From: Atrina japonica | Taxonomy: Eukaryota; Mollusca; Bivalvia; Pterioida; Pinnidae | Reading direction: 5' to 3' | Length of the DNA: 64,000 bases | Assembly: GCA_030159075.1 (NCBI GenBank) | Contig: BROG01000149.1 | Coordinates: 154,001 to 218,000, forward strand | Part shown: positions 1 to 14,203 of the stretch, piece after piece | How positions within the stretch are numbered: position 1 is the stretch's first letter | Layout of the letters: each line of letters begins with the position of its first letter | The notes under the pieces: generated by a model | The model's database searches: none | What the model saw: the letters and a program-made list of their open reading frames with translations, nothing else | What the model was told of the DNA's origin: nothing | Position numbers and translations under genes: made by a program

Positions 1-1585
1 AAGTCAAAAGTATCAAAATACTGCCATCTCTTTAGAAAATGTGAAAAATTTCCAGAAGATTCTGCTGGTTTTTTTTTTCAATCTTCTTTACACTCACTAT
101 TTTTCTCAAAGTGATTCTGAAATTTGTTATGATATTTACATGTAAGTCTGCTGTAGTAAATGTCATTTTTTACAAAAATATTTAGATAATATGGTTTTCT
201 AAAATTGTGCTTTTTGGATTCCTCAAAAGTAAACAATGTACTTTTATAATTTAGATTTAGGTTTACATTTGTTGCACACAAAAAAAATCAAACTAATTTC
301 CAACATCACAACACCAAAAGGGTTTCACATGCTCATGGTCAAAGAATAAATGAGACAAGGTTTCTTGATTTGACTCACAGTCTGATGAATTACCTCCCTT
401 GTCATTTATGGTCGATTTCACATGTATTCTGAATGACCAAGTCAATTCTTTTTACCATATACAGTAAAACCTGTTATAGCGGCCACCTCTATATAAGGAT
501 CACCTGTCTATAAAGGTCAGTTTTTGAAAGTCCCTTGACTGCATACTTCAACTAAATTGAACCTGTGTATAAGGGTCACCTGCACATAGAGGTCAATATT
601 CTCTAGTACCTTGGGTGGCCCCATTATACAGGTTTTACTGTATGTATATATTTATACACACAAATACACCTGTACAGCATGTCTCACTGTTTGAAATATA
701 AATATTATCATTCACAAAGAAAATTTAAATCTCATTATAATGTATGGTGGATTACGGTTTTATTATATAGCTGTTTACTATCACACTATAAATTTTTCAT
801 TCATATGGAAACATCACCAGCCGTGGTTAAAATGCCAAATATTTAATTTTTGTTTTACCTACATGTATATGTACATATATATTTCCGCTACTCGTATACA
901 TGCCAATAAAGTTCATATACATGTAGAGAAACTTTTAATGCCTCACCTAAAATGACTTTGTACATTTATGTACATCAGTTAAAAGGTTGTCCATTTTTTT
1001 TTTTTGTACATTTATGTACATCAGTTAAAAGGTTTTCAATTTTTTACAGATTTGTTTGCAGGTCGAAATCTTATTTTCAAGCTATATATAATATAGGTAC
1101 ATGTAGTCTCTTATGTGAGGGCTTACAAAAACATATTCCATATTTATCAAGAAAATTTCAAAAACATCATTTATAGCCTGTCAAAAAAACTGTATATGAC
1201 ACAATTTCACAAACTGGAGTTATCTACCCTGTTCATGTGTTACAATGTACATATGTACATGTGTACATGTAATGTTACATGTACGTACATTTGTATAGGA
1301 CTATTACTCTTTAAATCAGACCACCTTACAATGTATAATGACTGTCATTATTCCTACAATTTCACCTACATTTGTACCAACAGAATTTTGCAGTGAACAA
1401 ACATGTTGTATACAATTATTTACATGTACCATCAATTGCAATATAACAGAATTTATACCTACCAACATCGATAGTAAAATTAATATAAACACACACTTTT
1501 AGGTAAATATCGGTAGTATGTATTCACAGAATGTGTTTTTAATCAATGTGATTAAGTTAAATTATAAGTGGTAGCCATGACAGTG
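1..1585. other. Gene-free AT-rich sequence
   Basis: Apart from the element at 462-641 there is only AT-rich DNA with many tacatgta palindromes and a duplicated 30-bp string (tgtacatttatgtacatcag at 957 and 1004). No exon was recognised. Confidence 0.6.
462..641. mobile_element. 180-bp inverted-repeat element, type 1 (ACAGTAAAACC ends)
   Basis: It begins acagtaaaacctgttatagc and ends with the inverse, ...acaggttttactgta. Near-identical copies lie at 4267-4450, 27306-27487 and 37140-37323 (inverted). It has no coding capacity, so it is a non-autonomous DNA element. The termini recall pogo/Tigger-type transposons (inference). Confidence 0.8.
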
Positions 1586-1772
1586 GTACCTGTCTCGAGA
1601 GACCACACCATCAGCCAATGAAATGTGGTTTCTCGAGATAGACAATTTCTCAAAAGAGATTCTATTTAAAGAATTTTTTAAAAGTTTTTAACCAGGTGGT
1701 TTTAAGAATGTGGTCTCAAAAGACAGGTTGTCTTTCATGAGAGTTGTCTTTAAAGACAGTATCCACTGTACC
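1586..1772. mobile_element. Type 2 inverted-repeat element (GAGAGACCACC family)
   Basis: Palindromic element of about 185 bp with arms carrying cctgtctcgagagaccac and its inverse, ending in tccactgta. Relatives lie at 17484-17671, 22107-22286, 36389-36566, 38348-38603 and 41957-42334, with a left-end fragment at 19459-19516. Confidence 0.7.
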
Positions 1773-1804
1773 ATAATCATGATTTTATACAGAATTAGAA
1801 AAAC

Positions 1805-3180
1805 TAACAGGCCCATGGGCCTTGACGCTCACATGATTTGCAGGAGGTAATGTCTTAGCTTTTCAGAGGCTTTAGCAGCATAAGTAACAGCACATGGGAG
1901 GAACTTCATGAGGATAATTTGTAGCAAGTTAGAAGTTGAAAATGTCTCAGCCAATCTGTGGCCAGGGCAGCCATCTTGGATTTTTGGATCAGCCCAAAAA
2001 ACAACAACACTTAGTCAGGATACCATGAGAAACATGTGTACCAAGTTTGAAGTCAATTGGTTCAGTGGTTCTTAAGATTTAGTTGAAGACATCTCAGACA
2101 ATCAGTGACCAGGATGGCCATCTTGGTTTTTCAGACCGGCCTAAAAAACAACAAGTTTAAACCCTTGTTCAGGACATCATAAGGAATACAATACATGTAC
2201 ATTGTATGTGTGCCAAGTTTGAAGACAATCCGTTCAGCGGTTCTGAAGAAGAATTTGAAAATGTCTCAAATCAATCAGAAACTATTTAGGCGGACGACTG
2301 GGATTTTCATATCACTTGGTCAGGACATCATAAGGAACATGTGTACCAATTTTGAAGTCAACTGGTTTAGTGGTTCTTAAGAAGAAGTTGAAAATGTCTT
2401 GGCCAATCAGAGGCCAAGGTGGCCATCTTGGTTTTTCGGAATGGTCCAAAAAACAACACTTGTTGTTCAAGACATTATAAGGAATACAATATGTGTACCA
2501 GGTTTGAAGGCAATTGGTTCAGTGGTTCTTAAGAAGAAATTGAAAATTTCTCAACCAATCGGATGCCAAGGTGGCCATCTTGGATTTTTATATTGGCCCA
2601 AAAACAACAACACTTGGTCAGGACATCATAAGGAACATGTGTACCAAGTTTGAAGTCAATTGGTCATGTATTTCTTCAGAAGAAGTTGAAAATGTTTGGC
2701 CAATCAGAGGCCAGGACGGCCATATTGGATTTTAGGAATGGTCCAGAAAACAACAACACTTGGTCAGGACATCATAAGGAACATACGTACCAAGTTTGAA
2801 GTGTTGTTGTATGTTGTATTGTTGTTTAACGTCCCACTCAAGAATCTTTCACTCAAATGGAGACATCACCAAATGCCACTGAAGGGCTTAAAATTTTGGC
2901 CTATGCTAGGCACTTATGGCCATTGAGCAGTGAGGGTGCTGACACCTATTGTGACATGGGACCTTGGTTTTAACTGTCTTATCCAAACGATGGGAAAAGC
3001 ATGGCCAACTGCCTCCTCCGAGGCTCGAACCTGTGACCCTCCGGTTGCGAGTCGAGCAATCTTGAAGTCAATTGGTTTAGTGGTTCTTAAGAAGAAGTTG
3101 AAATTTTCTTGACCAATCAGAGACCAGGCCAGCCAACATGGTTTTTCAGATCGGGCTTTATGTCCTTTTTTGACAACCAA
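1805..3180. repeat. Tandem array of ~147-bp units, interrupted by a SINE
   Basis: The unit carries gaagttgaaaatgtctcagc, ccaatcagaggccaggatgg, ccatcttggatttt, aacaacaacacttggtcagg and accaagtttgaagtcaattg. Copies start at about 1931, 2077, 2247, 2384, 2534, 2680 and, after the SINE at 2815-3060, 3091. Related single units lie at 29030-29255 and 30100-30450. The block opens with aacaggcccatgggcctt, like 29951 onward. No protein is encoded. Confidence 0.75.
2815..3060 (-). mobile_element. SINE family A inserted in the 147-bp tandem array
   Basis: Reversed copy: tail side ttgttgtttaacgtcccact, body with ggcctatgctaggcacttat and gccattgagcagtgagggt, and a degenerate tRNA-like head at the right end (ggctcgaacctgtgacc). 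The array sequence ttgaagt is present on both sides, a likely 7-bp target duplication. Confidence 0.7.
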
Positions 3181-3889
3181 AGGACCATAACTCTTGTGAA
3201 AATTAACACAGCATCTTCATTTTACTATATGCACATCTTCATACTGCCCCACCCCATGAAATATCTATGTTCACTTATAACTTAAAAACCATTCACAGCC
3301 CCACCCTTAAACCATATATATTATTGATTGTTATTGTGAGACATTTAGTGGTGCATATAGGGGACCTGCCCCACGCCCTGGAATATATATTCTAACTTAT
3401 AACGTGAAATACATTCACATCCCTGATCCTACACTTATTAATACTGTATGTTACTTTGCTACATTTAATATCAAAGCAGGGACCGGAAAGACATATAATT
3501 ATGTATAATTCTTGTGATAATTTGCGCCCATCTAGGCGAGCTTTGTTGTCTCCTGACAACTCTTGTAACCATATATGATCACTTTATTGAAGTACATGTA
3601 CTTGGTGTATGTACTGTAATAAAGTATATATAACAGAATGAGTGAACATTTTCCTTACTGTTATGCACTAACTTTCAGTACATGTAAGTAAAATTTTAAC
3701 ACAACAGAACATTTCAATTCTAAGTTAATGTACTGCAACAAAACAGATATTTTTCATTCCGTTACAGTACTACGGCATTGTACCTTTTGCATACATGTAC
3801 ATGTACAACAACACCTGACACAACTTCTTGTGTTTTAAATGAATGTTGCAAAGAAATGATACAATGTAATTCCCATGTGACACTCTTTT

Positions 3890-4155
3890 CAGGGTTTTCC
3901 CTTACGCATGATGTCTGCGTCTCTGACACATAAAATCTTTTCAGGACGAAAAACAAGAATATTAGTGAGTCCATAAGGACGCATAAAAACTCAGTAATTT
4001 TTTTTTTCAACCTGAGACTGAAAATGTGTGCCTTTGTTTTCATGTATTTTCTCGAGTTTCAATGACTTGGGGACTCACAAATTTAATGAAGGACTCAGAA
4101 TTTTGTTCTTATGGGTCCCTGGGACTTATTTAATTAACATCCTAGGGAAAACCCT
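3890..4155. mobile_element. 265-bp element with CAGGGTTTTCCC ends
   Basis: It starts cagggttttcccttacgcat and ends tcctagggaaaaccctg. The internal part (ttggggactcacaaatttaa) matches the copy at 11313-11589. The short terminal inverted repeats are hAT-like in style (inference). Confidence 0.7.
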
Positions 4156-4266
4156 GTCTTTTCTTTTTTGCAAGGAATCAACTCCAGATCTGTAATTGCC
4201 ACCTTACGGCTGAAACACGATATGTTGTTAAAACCATAGTTTCAGGGTTCTCCTTATTTTCAGAAG

Positions 4267-4450
4267 TACAGTAAAACCTGCTATAGCGGCCACCTCTATA
4301 TAAGGATCACCTGTCTATAAAGGCCAGTTTTGAAAAGTCCCTTGACTGCATACTTCAACTAAATTAAACCTGTGTATAAGGGTCACCTGCACATAAAGGT
4401 CAATATTCTCTGGTCCCTTGGGTGGCCCCTATATACAGGTTTTACTGTAC
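4267..4450. mobile_element. Type 1 inverted-repeat element, second copy
   Basis: Nearly the same sequence as 462-641, including the internal tataaggatcacctgtctat block, ending in ttttactgta. Confidence 0.8.
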
Positions 4451-5409
4451 ATGTAGGAGGGAATCTACAAAAAAGTAGGAAGTGAAAGACATTTTGAGCA
4501 CTGTAGGTGTGAGCCTGCTAGGGGTGTCCGGGGGCATGCACCTCCATGAAATTCTTTAAAAACTGGAGCCAGGAGAAGTGATTTCCTTGATTGTAGACAC
4601 TTATTTTCTCTTATTAATTGACTGAATTCTAAGGATCTATATTCTTTTAATTTTTCTATTTGATTTGGGAAAAGTAGGTGGTGAATAACGTGAAAGTAGG
4701 TGGCATAAATGGCCAGGTACCGGCTCTTGAGGAGAACCATATTTTAGTACACTTACAAACGTTCATCTGATCTAAGGTTATGAAAGCGAAAGTAATTTGT
4801 CAATCGGTGTATATTTTCATGAAACAAAAGAAGAAAGGTTAAATTTATAATTTTGGGGATATACCGGTACTCTGTGCTGTATCGTGGTATCCACATCCTG
4901 GAGCAATGCATTGCATCCCTAGTGATTATACATATACATGTATATGAGTACAGGGCTTTTTCTGGCCTTTTTGGGAACATGGCCCATGGCGCTGGAATTG
5001 GGAATTTAACATCATTTTGACTCAAAATTGGGAATTTTTTGCATATGCCTGAAAGGCATTGATTTCATTAACTAATTTTGCAATCTGCTACATTTAAGAA
5101 AAACAATTATTGAAAATATCAGCATAAAAACGAGAAATAATGAAAAGATGTTATGTAATGTTCCTGATTGGGAAATTTCCGGCAAAATATTGGGAAAGAA
5201 GATCTAGATATAATTTGCAATTAGGAATATAGCCCAATATCAGCTATAAATGTGTAGGGAAAAAAACCTAAAGTGGTACGTATATGTACATCATATTGTA
5301 CATGTATGTAAAGTATGAACAATGATTAATCTCAATCCTTTTCCTAACAGGAGAAAAGCTGATAATTTAAATGAAAAGATCACCAATGTTAAATGTAGAT
5401 TATAATTCT

Positions 5410-5506
5410 TTTTCACCCCTAAAGACACATCATTTGGACTGGTCTAACATGTCTAAGTCATTGATTTACAGAAGAGTCCATTGTTTTTCAGGCATTGATA
5501 AGTTAA
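5410..5506. mobile_element. TTAA element, copy 1 (degenerate)
   Basis: Carries cacccctaaagacacat ... ggactggtctaa ... agaagagtccattg and ends in agttaa. Member of the ~90-bp family described at 23819-23909. Confidence 0.65.
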
Positions 5507-5865
5507 GGCCTATACATGTATGTACATGTAACAACAATTGCGCATAACCCTGTTGTCAATATTATGAAAATGGTGACCTCATCTGCATGGTCTTGTATTA
5601 CAGGCTCTTTATGGTGAGTGAAAAGGATTTAAAGAAATTTACACAAGACTGTAAAGTCAAATGACCATGCGTATTTGTATGGTGTACTTGACCTTTTGGA
5701 ATACTTTTAAAAGATAAATGCAGCAATAAAAATCATCAATCATGTAAAATAAAAAAGATTTATTTTGTTGAATGCATATTTTCCCTTGGAAATAAAGGTG
5801 GGTGGGGGTTTCTTGTTGTTTTTGGTGGACATAACATTGAGGAAGGGGAAAAATAATTTCAGATT

Positions 5866-7072
5866 TGAATTGAGCGGTTACAGCCACAGTAGCCCGAAGG
5901 CCCGTTACTCTGAAAGCCTGTTTTTTTTAAGGCCCGATACACCGAATGCCTGTTACTCCAAAAACCCGTTACTCAGAAAAAGTCCACATAATTTTCAATT
6001 TCTGATAAGTAACTAAGCTGTTATGGTGCACTGTTAGGGCCATGTTCGACAGCGCGAAGGAGTCTTTATGAAAACACTCTCAAGAACACGTTTTTATACA
6101 GTGTCACTATGGGCCATCTACTGTAACAGCCCAACGGGTCGTTTGTAAAACAATGTTGAGGTCGCCCTACGAGCTATCACTCACTTACACTTTTTATCAA
6201 CTCGCAACAGCGTTAGAGGGGATATAGTATTGCGGTCATTCATGTGTGAGTGGGTGCGTACATACATGTGGGCACGATACAGACTACAGTTTTTACCCGA
6301 TCACTTTTAAACTTCACATGTACATTGTTCATGACAAGATGAAGAATCCTTTTGATTTTGAGTCATGGAGCCAAAGGTCAAGGTCAACATTGGGAGGGGA
6401 TGCCCCGCTTTGCGGAGTCTTCGTTTAAATGTTACAAATTTGCAATGGCACATTAGCGTGAAAGTGTGTTTATGTTTTTACACATGGACCAATCGGGACA
6501 CCACACTATGGCACTAGTAAATACACGTTCATGCAAACATGTTACCACACCATCTCACTAATATGCACACCATCGCTCAATCGCGTTATCACAATATCTT
6601 ACTACCGCACAACACATGAATATCAAATCGTGCAAACACGTTATTACGTTTTTGTTCTTACACTAAAAGATGACTAGGGGTGGGGGAGTAAAGATTTTCG
6701 CCAAAAATGAGGATGTGACACTGAGGTAAAAATATGGTAAGTGAGAAATATAAGAGGGTAAGTGGGAGGTATTTCAACTCAGGAAAAAGGAGGCCTGATG
6801 TTTGGTGATAGTAAATTGAAAAAAAGAAAGCTACAATGATACAAACAAAACAAGTGAAACAATACAAAAAAAGATTTGTTTAAGAAACATTAATGCCCAG
6901 CAGCAACAAAGTCCAAAACAGCTATTTTTAGAATATATGTCACAAGGTTATCTCAAAACCCATAAAATTGGGCAGAAATGGCATAATGCAGGCTTTTCGG
7001 AGTAACAGGCCTTCGGAGTAATGGGACTTTGGTGTAACTTGCCTTCGGGTAAGTGGGCCCCGAATTGAGCAT
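5866..7072. mobile_element. 1.2-kb foldback element with repeated-unit ends
   Basis: The left end (from gaattgagcggttacagcca) holds several ~17-bp units of the form cccgttactccgaaag (about 5890-5985). The right end (about 6985-7072) holds the inverse units (ttcggagtaacaggcc) and closes with ccgaattgagc, the inverse of the outer border. The interior has no convincing gene. Non-autonomous. Confidence 0.65.
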
Positions 7073-8597
7073 ACTTGATTTGGTAAAATAGATGTAGACT
7101 TGTCACATAAACTTTCATTTCTTGAAAATATTTTATGAGGTTACATTCTATGGAAAATAAGAAAAAATACTTATTTAGAAAACATGGATTGTAGGGGTAT
7201 TCTTTGACAATTACTCTCAAACCATATCCATAAAAGATACACTCATACAGCTTTTAAAGTCATAGATTTGAAATAAGAGATATGTTTTCCTGTGGAATAG
7301 CTGTAAAACACGATAAAAAATATTTTTAAATATTAGTGGTGGATGCTACTATATGGCACTGTAAATGTAACCCCCCTTTCTCAAACAGAAACAGCTTTGT
7401 TATTGTTTCTGAATCCGTACTGAACTGAGGGCCTCAGTGAGGCTGAGAGTGAGGATGTACAAGTAGACACTTGTTCACATGTTTGGTTGGCTATAAAATG
7501 GAAATAGCATACCGGTACCTTCTCTGTCATGACGAAGAAACAGGATTTTCATGATAAGCATTTGCAAACAGGTTCTTTTGGACGTTTCATTACTTCTCCC
7601 GGCTTCTTTTCTTTTTTACGGAACTCGTACTCAAAACAATTCGTGCGAATATGACTCATTCTTTGTACATTGTACTTTTGCGTATCTACTGGAATGATTT
7701 TGTACATACGTAGATTGATATAAAATTGGTTCTATGATTATAATATTCTAGGCGTATTTATTATTTCGGCAATTTTACTGAATCATTATTACTATCATTT
7801 ATTATATTCCGGAATGTGTCCGGCTGAGGGATCGTTACAGTTTTCTCAATAATCGCTCAAATACTATTTCCCATTTAGAGTACGGGAGAAGCATGTGGAT
7901 ATTTGACAGATAAACTTGATAAGTGATTACAAACTTACAAACTGGTAAAATATATATGTATCATGACCGTTTGGTAATATGCTCATTTTGGGTAGCTAAT
8001 ATTTCGGTCGTCATATTTGGTTTTAGATATCGTTCGGTTGTATAAACTGTCTTTCTAAGAAAGAAACTGCATTTTTTGTTTTTTAAAACAATAAGATAGG
8101 CTAATCACCCGCCAAAGACATTATGGATTGACGGTGTTCCTTTATCAACGATTTATATCAGAACATGGATATCAGTTTATCTTTAAGGTCACTTGTCAAT
8201 AATGACCACTTTGATAATCCTTATAGAATCTATAAAGTAAATGAATGAATTTGGGATATGGAGCCATTGAAGGTCACCAACCAAATAATTTAAATCCTCT
8301 GTTACGTGTAATGTTAGTTGAAATTCTACTCCTGAATAACTTTGTTAAGTCTACTCCTTGGTTAAATAGCAAGATTGCTTCCTTTATAAATTATCCATTC
8401 AGGGAAATTTTGTATGGGCGTGAGATATATGGCATCCTAAAAATTGAAAAACTTCTTTTTTGCACTCGTGTTTTCCTTTGTATCGCAAAGGTTGTAAATT
8501 GGTATCCAATAACATTTCCAGACTGACACAATTGTCACATGTGTTGGTCACTGATTTACAACAATTGTAGAGCATCTAATGCCTTGAGTACCCCTCC
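7073..8597. other. Unassigned region upstream of MRRF
   Basis: No repeat family and no recognisable exon. It is somewhat less repetitive than its surroundings. The MRRF promoter and non-coding first exon could lie here, but no diagnostic motif was found. Confidence 0.4.
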
Positions 8598-8845
8598 TCC
8601 ACTGGTGGCAAAGTGGTTAGAGCATCAAGCTTTAAACCATGATGTCTCTCATATCTAGTCATTGTAGATTCAAGCTCTGCTGGAAGCTAGGCTGTATGAT
8701 TTTGCAATTAAGTTTGCCACTTTACTTGCGGTGTCTTCCCAGGTATATTGTGACCGGTTTCCCTTCTCCACCACTAAAAACTTGCTGCCACAATATTGCT
8801 GAAAAATTGTTGAGTGTGGCATAAAACAACATTCAATCAAATTCA
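8598..8845 (+). mobile_element. SINE family B just upstream of MRRF exon 1
   Basis: tRNA-like head (ggcaaagtggttagagcatc), body with aagtttgccactttacttgc and cttctccaccactaaaaact, tail gttgagtgtggcataaaaca. Other copies: 13965-14125, 16347-16580, 29398-29590, 52665-52872, 55960-56135, 56822-57045 and a fragment at 16795-16885. Confidence 0.75.
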
Positions 8846-8947
8846 AATTTCAATGCCTTGAATTGCATTATAACATTTCAAATATTCGACATTTTACTTA
8901 CAATTACAAATATTTATTTTCATTTCAGTCAGGATATTCTGTTCACC

Positions 8948-9173
8948 ATGTCATCGTTGCGAAGCCTTTTACAGCGACAGATAAGATTCATAACATGGAA
9001 CATAAACAGACCTGAGGTGTCCCTGCGCTTTACATCCTATCTTGTCACTGGTGGAACAGATAAAAGTAGAATGATCGACTTTGTAAAAGAAAAGAAAAAT
9101 ACATGTAATGTATCCAATATATCACCAAACTGGTGTGTCATCAGAGGCTATGCAAAGAAGGCTAATACTAAAG
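8948..9173 (+). CDS. MRRF: MRRF coding exon 1 (mitochondrial presequence)
   Basis: The exon begins at 8929, after a pyrimidine-rich tract ending in AG; 8929-8947 is 5' UTR and translation starts at 8948. It encodes MSSLRSLLQRQIRFITWN... and ends with AAAG before gtaatc, leaving phase 1. This basic, poorly conserved stretch is the likely import signal. Confidence 0.9.
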
Positions 9174-12100
9174 GTAATCATAAACTGAAACAAAGGCCTG
9201 GAAGGCTGGAATATCAAAATCTGCATTGTGCAGTAAAACCTGGTTATACTGCCACTATTAGTTCAGCCCAAATTTGGCATTATAAAGGGATTTGGCAATA
9301 GGTTGAGGGGAACCTTGAGGGAAATCTTAAAATTAAATTACAGTGAGCCCTCTTTATAAGGACCGTGTTCGTCCCTTGGAGATTTTGTCATTGTAATGAA
9401 TTTGCTCTTATAAAGAAACATCACAGAGTTATTGCCCTTTGTTGTAGTTCATATTTCTGTACATCTGTATGTATATAGATGTAGCTGTATATAATTGGTG
9501 GTCGGTAGAAAAAATACAGTTTATATGGGGCCTGCATAAACAAATAAATACAGTACCATGGCATTTATTAATTCCTTTAACAACATTTTGTTTGACTACA
9601 TTATTTGTTAGTTTAAATGCTTTATCTGAATTAATCCTGGGATCATTGCGTTTTGATAGTTGCATTTCAATGGCTACTGTAATTATCCAGCTGGTGATAC
9701 ACAGTGAAACAAACAAGGATTATTATTTACACTAATTACATGCTGACTTTTATCCGGTCGCTAAAGTAATATTGTTGACAAAAAAAAAAAAACAAAAAAA
9801 AAAATGTTCAGGTTCTGTGAAAACATCTCTGCGGAGATATGTGTATAAAAGAGTCAGTCAAATGGTCAAGATCTAGGTCACTGAGTGTAGCATGCTGTGC
9901 ACACCGTTCCACAGATAACTGCGTTGTTAATGGGTCTTTGTTTCAACACCTGTCACTCCTTAATCCTGTAGGAAAACAGCCCAAACATGTAACCAATAAT
10001 TATAATTGATGGGGTATATTTGTGTCGTTGTACATGTATCGCAGGATTTTTTGACTGAAAATGCACGTTTGTTATGAATTTTCACTGTCGGTATCGGAAG
10101 ATGCAAATTTGTTATATCGATGGTAAAAAATGTTATATACATTTGTTTTTGGGAAAATCCTGTCGTTAGGTGAAATTGTTTGATTAATGACGGTCGTTAT
10201 AAAGCGATCAGACTTTATAGGGAAAACTGGAAAAATGGACTTTCAAAAATTGTGGCGTAAAGCAAGGTGGCAAATTAAACAATGGGCATTATAAAGAGGT
10301 TTTAGTATAATTTTTCAACTTTTGCTACAAAATTGCAAATGTTTTATCCCTAATTCCCAATCTTATCCTTTCATGTTTTATCTTGTGGAGTATATGCTGA
10401 AGATAATTTAAAATATTTAAATATATATATACATATACAGTCTAACGCCAATTATCCAGATGCCGATTATCCAGATTTTTCGCTCGTACAGACAAATGCT
10501 ATGTCCCCCAATATTTTTACCAAGGTAAAAAATCGTAATGTACATTCTGTAAATTCACTGATAAAAGTTTCACAAAATGTCTTGTAAGTATTGAAATAGC
10601 ATCAGAAAACCAGTCATTCTGTTTATTTTTTAAATAATTGAGTTGTTTTAGCCTTTGTAGGGGATCAGAGATAAAACTGAGACCTTCAAAAACAGCCGAC
10701 ATATTAATAGGCTACTTCAACATTGACGGTCGCAAGTGTCGTAACAAGCATCCGTAAAGAAGATTTAATCATTAAAACTACAACTTCAATAACATTTCAA
10801 ATAAATTAATATTTCTTACTGATATACAATATCAGTTTCACTCTTTATTTTGTTTTCAAGTTTATTAGTCCTATGGGTAAACGCAAGCGAAGCATGTGTT
10901 ACTGACTGTCCACAAGTTGGCAAACATCGGGGGGTGAGATACAGGAGGACATGTAAAAATTATTTCACAATAATGACACTACCAAGTCATGTAAAATTAA
11001 ATTTTTTCACCTGTGTAACTTGTTCAAAATTGATATGTAAAAGACTATTCAAAATCCAATCAAATCAAACCACAGTAGAACCTGTCTGTACAGACCTGAT
11101 TTATTATTTTTTATTCAAAAGAACATCTTTCTTGGAAACCAAAATTTTGTGGCGAAAATAGGTGGTCTCTCATGACAAATTCCAGTGTACCGGTATTTTC
11201 ATCTCACTGTTTCTAAATGGTTCATACATGCATTTGGGAATGTGTACAAATGCAACAATTTTAATTTCATTTTTATAATATAGATTAAAATTTAGCTGTG
11301 TATATGGTAATCAGGGTTTTCAATTATGCATGATTTCTGCGTCTCCGATGCATATAATCTTTTGAGGACGCAAAACATGAATATTAGGGAGTCCCTAAGG
11401 ACACACGAAAACTCAGTAATTTTTTTTTTTCAGCCTGAGACTAAAAATGTATGCCTTTGTTTTCACGTATTTTCTTGAGTGCGTGAATTTCATTGACTTG
11501 GGGACTCACAAATTTAATGAAGGACTCAGGAATTTTGTTCTTGTCGGTCCCCTGGACTCACTAAAATAACATCGTAGGGAAAACCCTGGGTAATGTTTGG
11601 ATAGGAATTATAGATTTCTTCCTTTAATACATGAGAAAAAAATCTGTTATAACTCTGTTGATTTTTATGTCTGTATTCACATAACCAGCAAAGAAAGGAA
11701 AGAAGGAAGAGGCTGAAGTGAGTGTTAGTGCAGAGGATCTCATGGAAATTCTGGACATAGAAAAAATGAAATCCGAAATGACGAATGTCATTGAACACTT
11801 GAAAGATGAATATGTAAATACATTGAAACTCAGGACATCTATGGGTGAGATTGTCGAACTTATTCTTTCTCTCCTCGTGGAGATTAGGGCTTGCAATATT
11901 CTCTCTCCATTTGTTTCTGTCTTGTGCAGCTCTTGATGCCTCTGACCAGTCCCTAAAACTCTATTTTACTCTTTCTTTTTTCACAGTTTTTCACCATGTT
12001 TTTTTTTGGACGTCCTCTTTTTTTCTCCTACCTTCTGGTGTCCATGTACATGTAATGGCTACTCTGCTAATGTTTGTTTAAAGGGGAATTAGTAAATAAT

Positions 12101-14170
12101 TTTTAATTTTTCCTTTTATTACTGCATGTACTTATTTTGATATATAATAGCAAAAAAGAGATATACCCAGGCATTAAAATTCTTAAATTCCTATATATAT
12201 ATATATTACGAAAATTGCTTGAAAAACCCAGGTTTGGCACTTTTAATTGCAACTGATTAATTCAACCTTACTATCTGTATATGAATACCACACTGAACCT
12301 GATCTTATTTTCACAAAATATATACTAGGAATGTAAGATTTTTTATGCCTGTGTATAGCTCATGTTTGTACAAGTAATAAAAGTAGAAAAAATTGAAATA
12401 TTTTTTTTTTTTTTTGGTAAAGACAGCTAATGTCCCTTTTAGTGTTTCTTTGTATGTGCTCTTTTTTTTAGAATCGGGAAATGGATATGAATAGGGCAGG
12501 TTAAACATGTTACTTAAAATAAACATTCTCTAAAATATTTTAAAACTGAACACATCATGTATTATCAAGTCTTTTGTTGTACTGTTGTTTTACGTCTTGT
12601 TAAGAATTTCCCACTTATATGGAAGATGTCACCAGCTACTGGTGTGGTGCCACAAATTTTGACTTGTGTTATGGACTTATCACAATGTACAGTAAAACTT
12701 CTATATATTGACCTCCTTAGGGACACAAGAAAACTGTTTTTTATAGGGAAGTGGTCTTCATATAGAGGTTGATTTGTACACAAATGGTACTACATGTATT
12801 GGGGACAGCAAAAAATGGTCTTTGTGACAAGGTGGTCTTTATACACAGGTGATTTGCTAAAGCAGGTTTTAATGTAGATGGCATGGTTAGGTTTCTGCAT
12901 GTCTGCCATGACACTATTTTAAGCCTCTTACGGTGAATGCTTTAAGTGAAGGAACAATTGTTACCTTTTTGGAAAGTGTCCAGTATGACTGGAATTGAGA
13001 CTCGGACACGAGACCTTCTGCTGGAGAGTCCAATGCGGTACCACCACAAGTGGTTCACAATTCATCAACCCCTGAAGTCAGATTTTTTGAGCCTACACAT
13101 TTCAAGGAATGGTTAAGTCCACTATCAGAATTCAGGGGTGTATGATTTATAACAAAAATGTTATAATAATTTTACATGCTGAATTATGAAAGTAGACCAT
13201 ACTATTTATTGATTTGGGTGAGTCCAAATGTGACATAAGGGGTTGATAAGTCAACAGATATAGCAAAGCTCTAGAGCAAGATAGGAGGTACAAGTAGGCA
13301 AAAATAACAGGAAAATTGTATTAACATTGTGAAGTACTAGAGCTACATAATGGACATTTTCCAAAGGCCTAAATTACAGTAAAACCTGATTTAGCGACCT
13401 ACTGTGTATACATGTAAAGACCACTTGGTCATAAAGACCAATTTTTGCTGTCCCCAATAGTACCATTTATGTACAAATCAACCTCTGTATAAAGACCACC
13501 TCCCTATAAAGAATGGTTTTGTTGTGTCCGTAAGGGAGTCTGTATATACAAGTTACACTATAAATGCATATTATACATATAAACATTAGTGATGAGCACA
13601 AGAAAGAAGTGACTGAAATAAATTTGAAAGGCTGTATATTTTAAAAAACTATTTATCCAAGTGTGAAAATGTGAAACTGATTACATCACATGATTAATGA
13701 TCTGTTTATTTTTGTTATTAATTTCAGCTGCCTTTGAAGGTTTGATGGTTGAAACTGATGATGGGAAATATCCATTAAATCAACTAGGGCAGATCGCTAT
13801 GAAAAGTCCCCATCTCCTAATAATTAACCTAGCCAGTTATCCACAGGTAGGTCTCGATGCAAACGAGCTTCAGTTTTTTGCTTTAGCAATTCTAAACTTC
13901 AGTGTCTGATGGTGATTGATTTTTATGTATATTTTGACTGGATTGACCATTTTCTGTCTGTTTAAATAGTGATTTACGCCACACTCAACACTTTTCCATC
14001 ATATGGTGGCCATCAAAAGCAGTTACAATGTACCCAGATCGAGACCAGCATCCTTCTGCAAGTAAACTGGCAAACATTCTCAAAAACTCAGCTCAGACTC
14101 CAGCATGATGCCAATCATCTCGACATTTTGTTCTAACTGGCGAAATATCGTTTAGTTCCCTCCACCCCAA

Positions 14171-14203
<33 letters not shown>

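Noticed and set aside
2399..2926. Short open frames with similar sequences (MANQRP...)
   Set aside because: They repeat because the DNA is a 147-bp tandem array; frames shift between units.
8245..8526. 93-codon open frame upstream of MRRF
   Set aside because: AT-rich residue composition, no motif, and no plausible splice into the MRRF frame.
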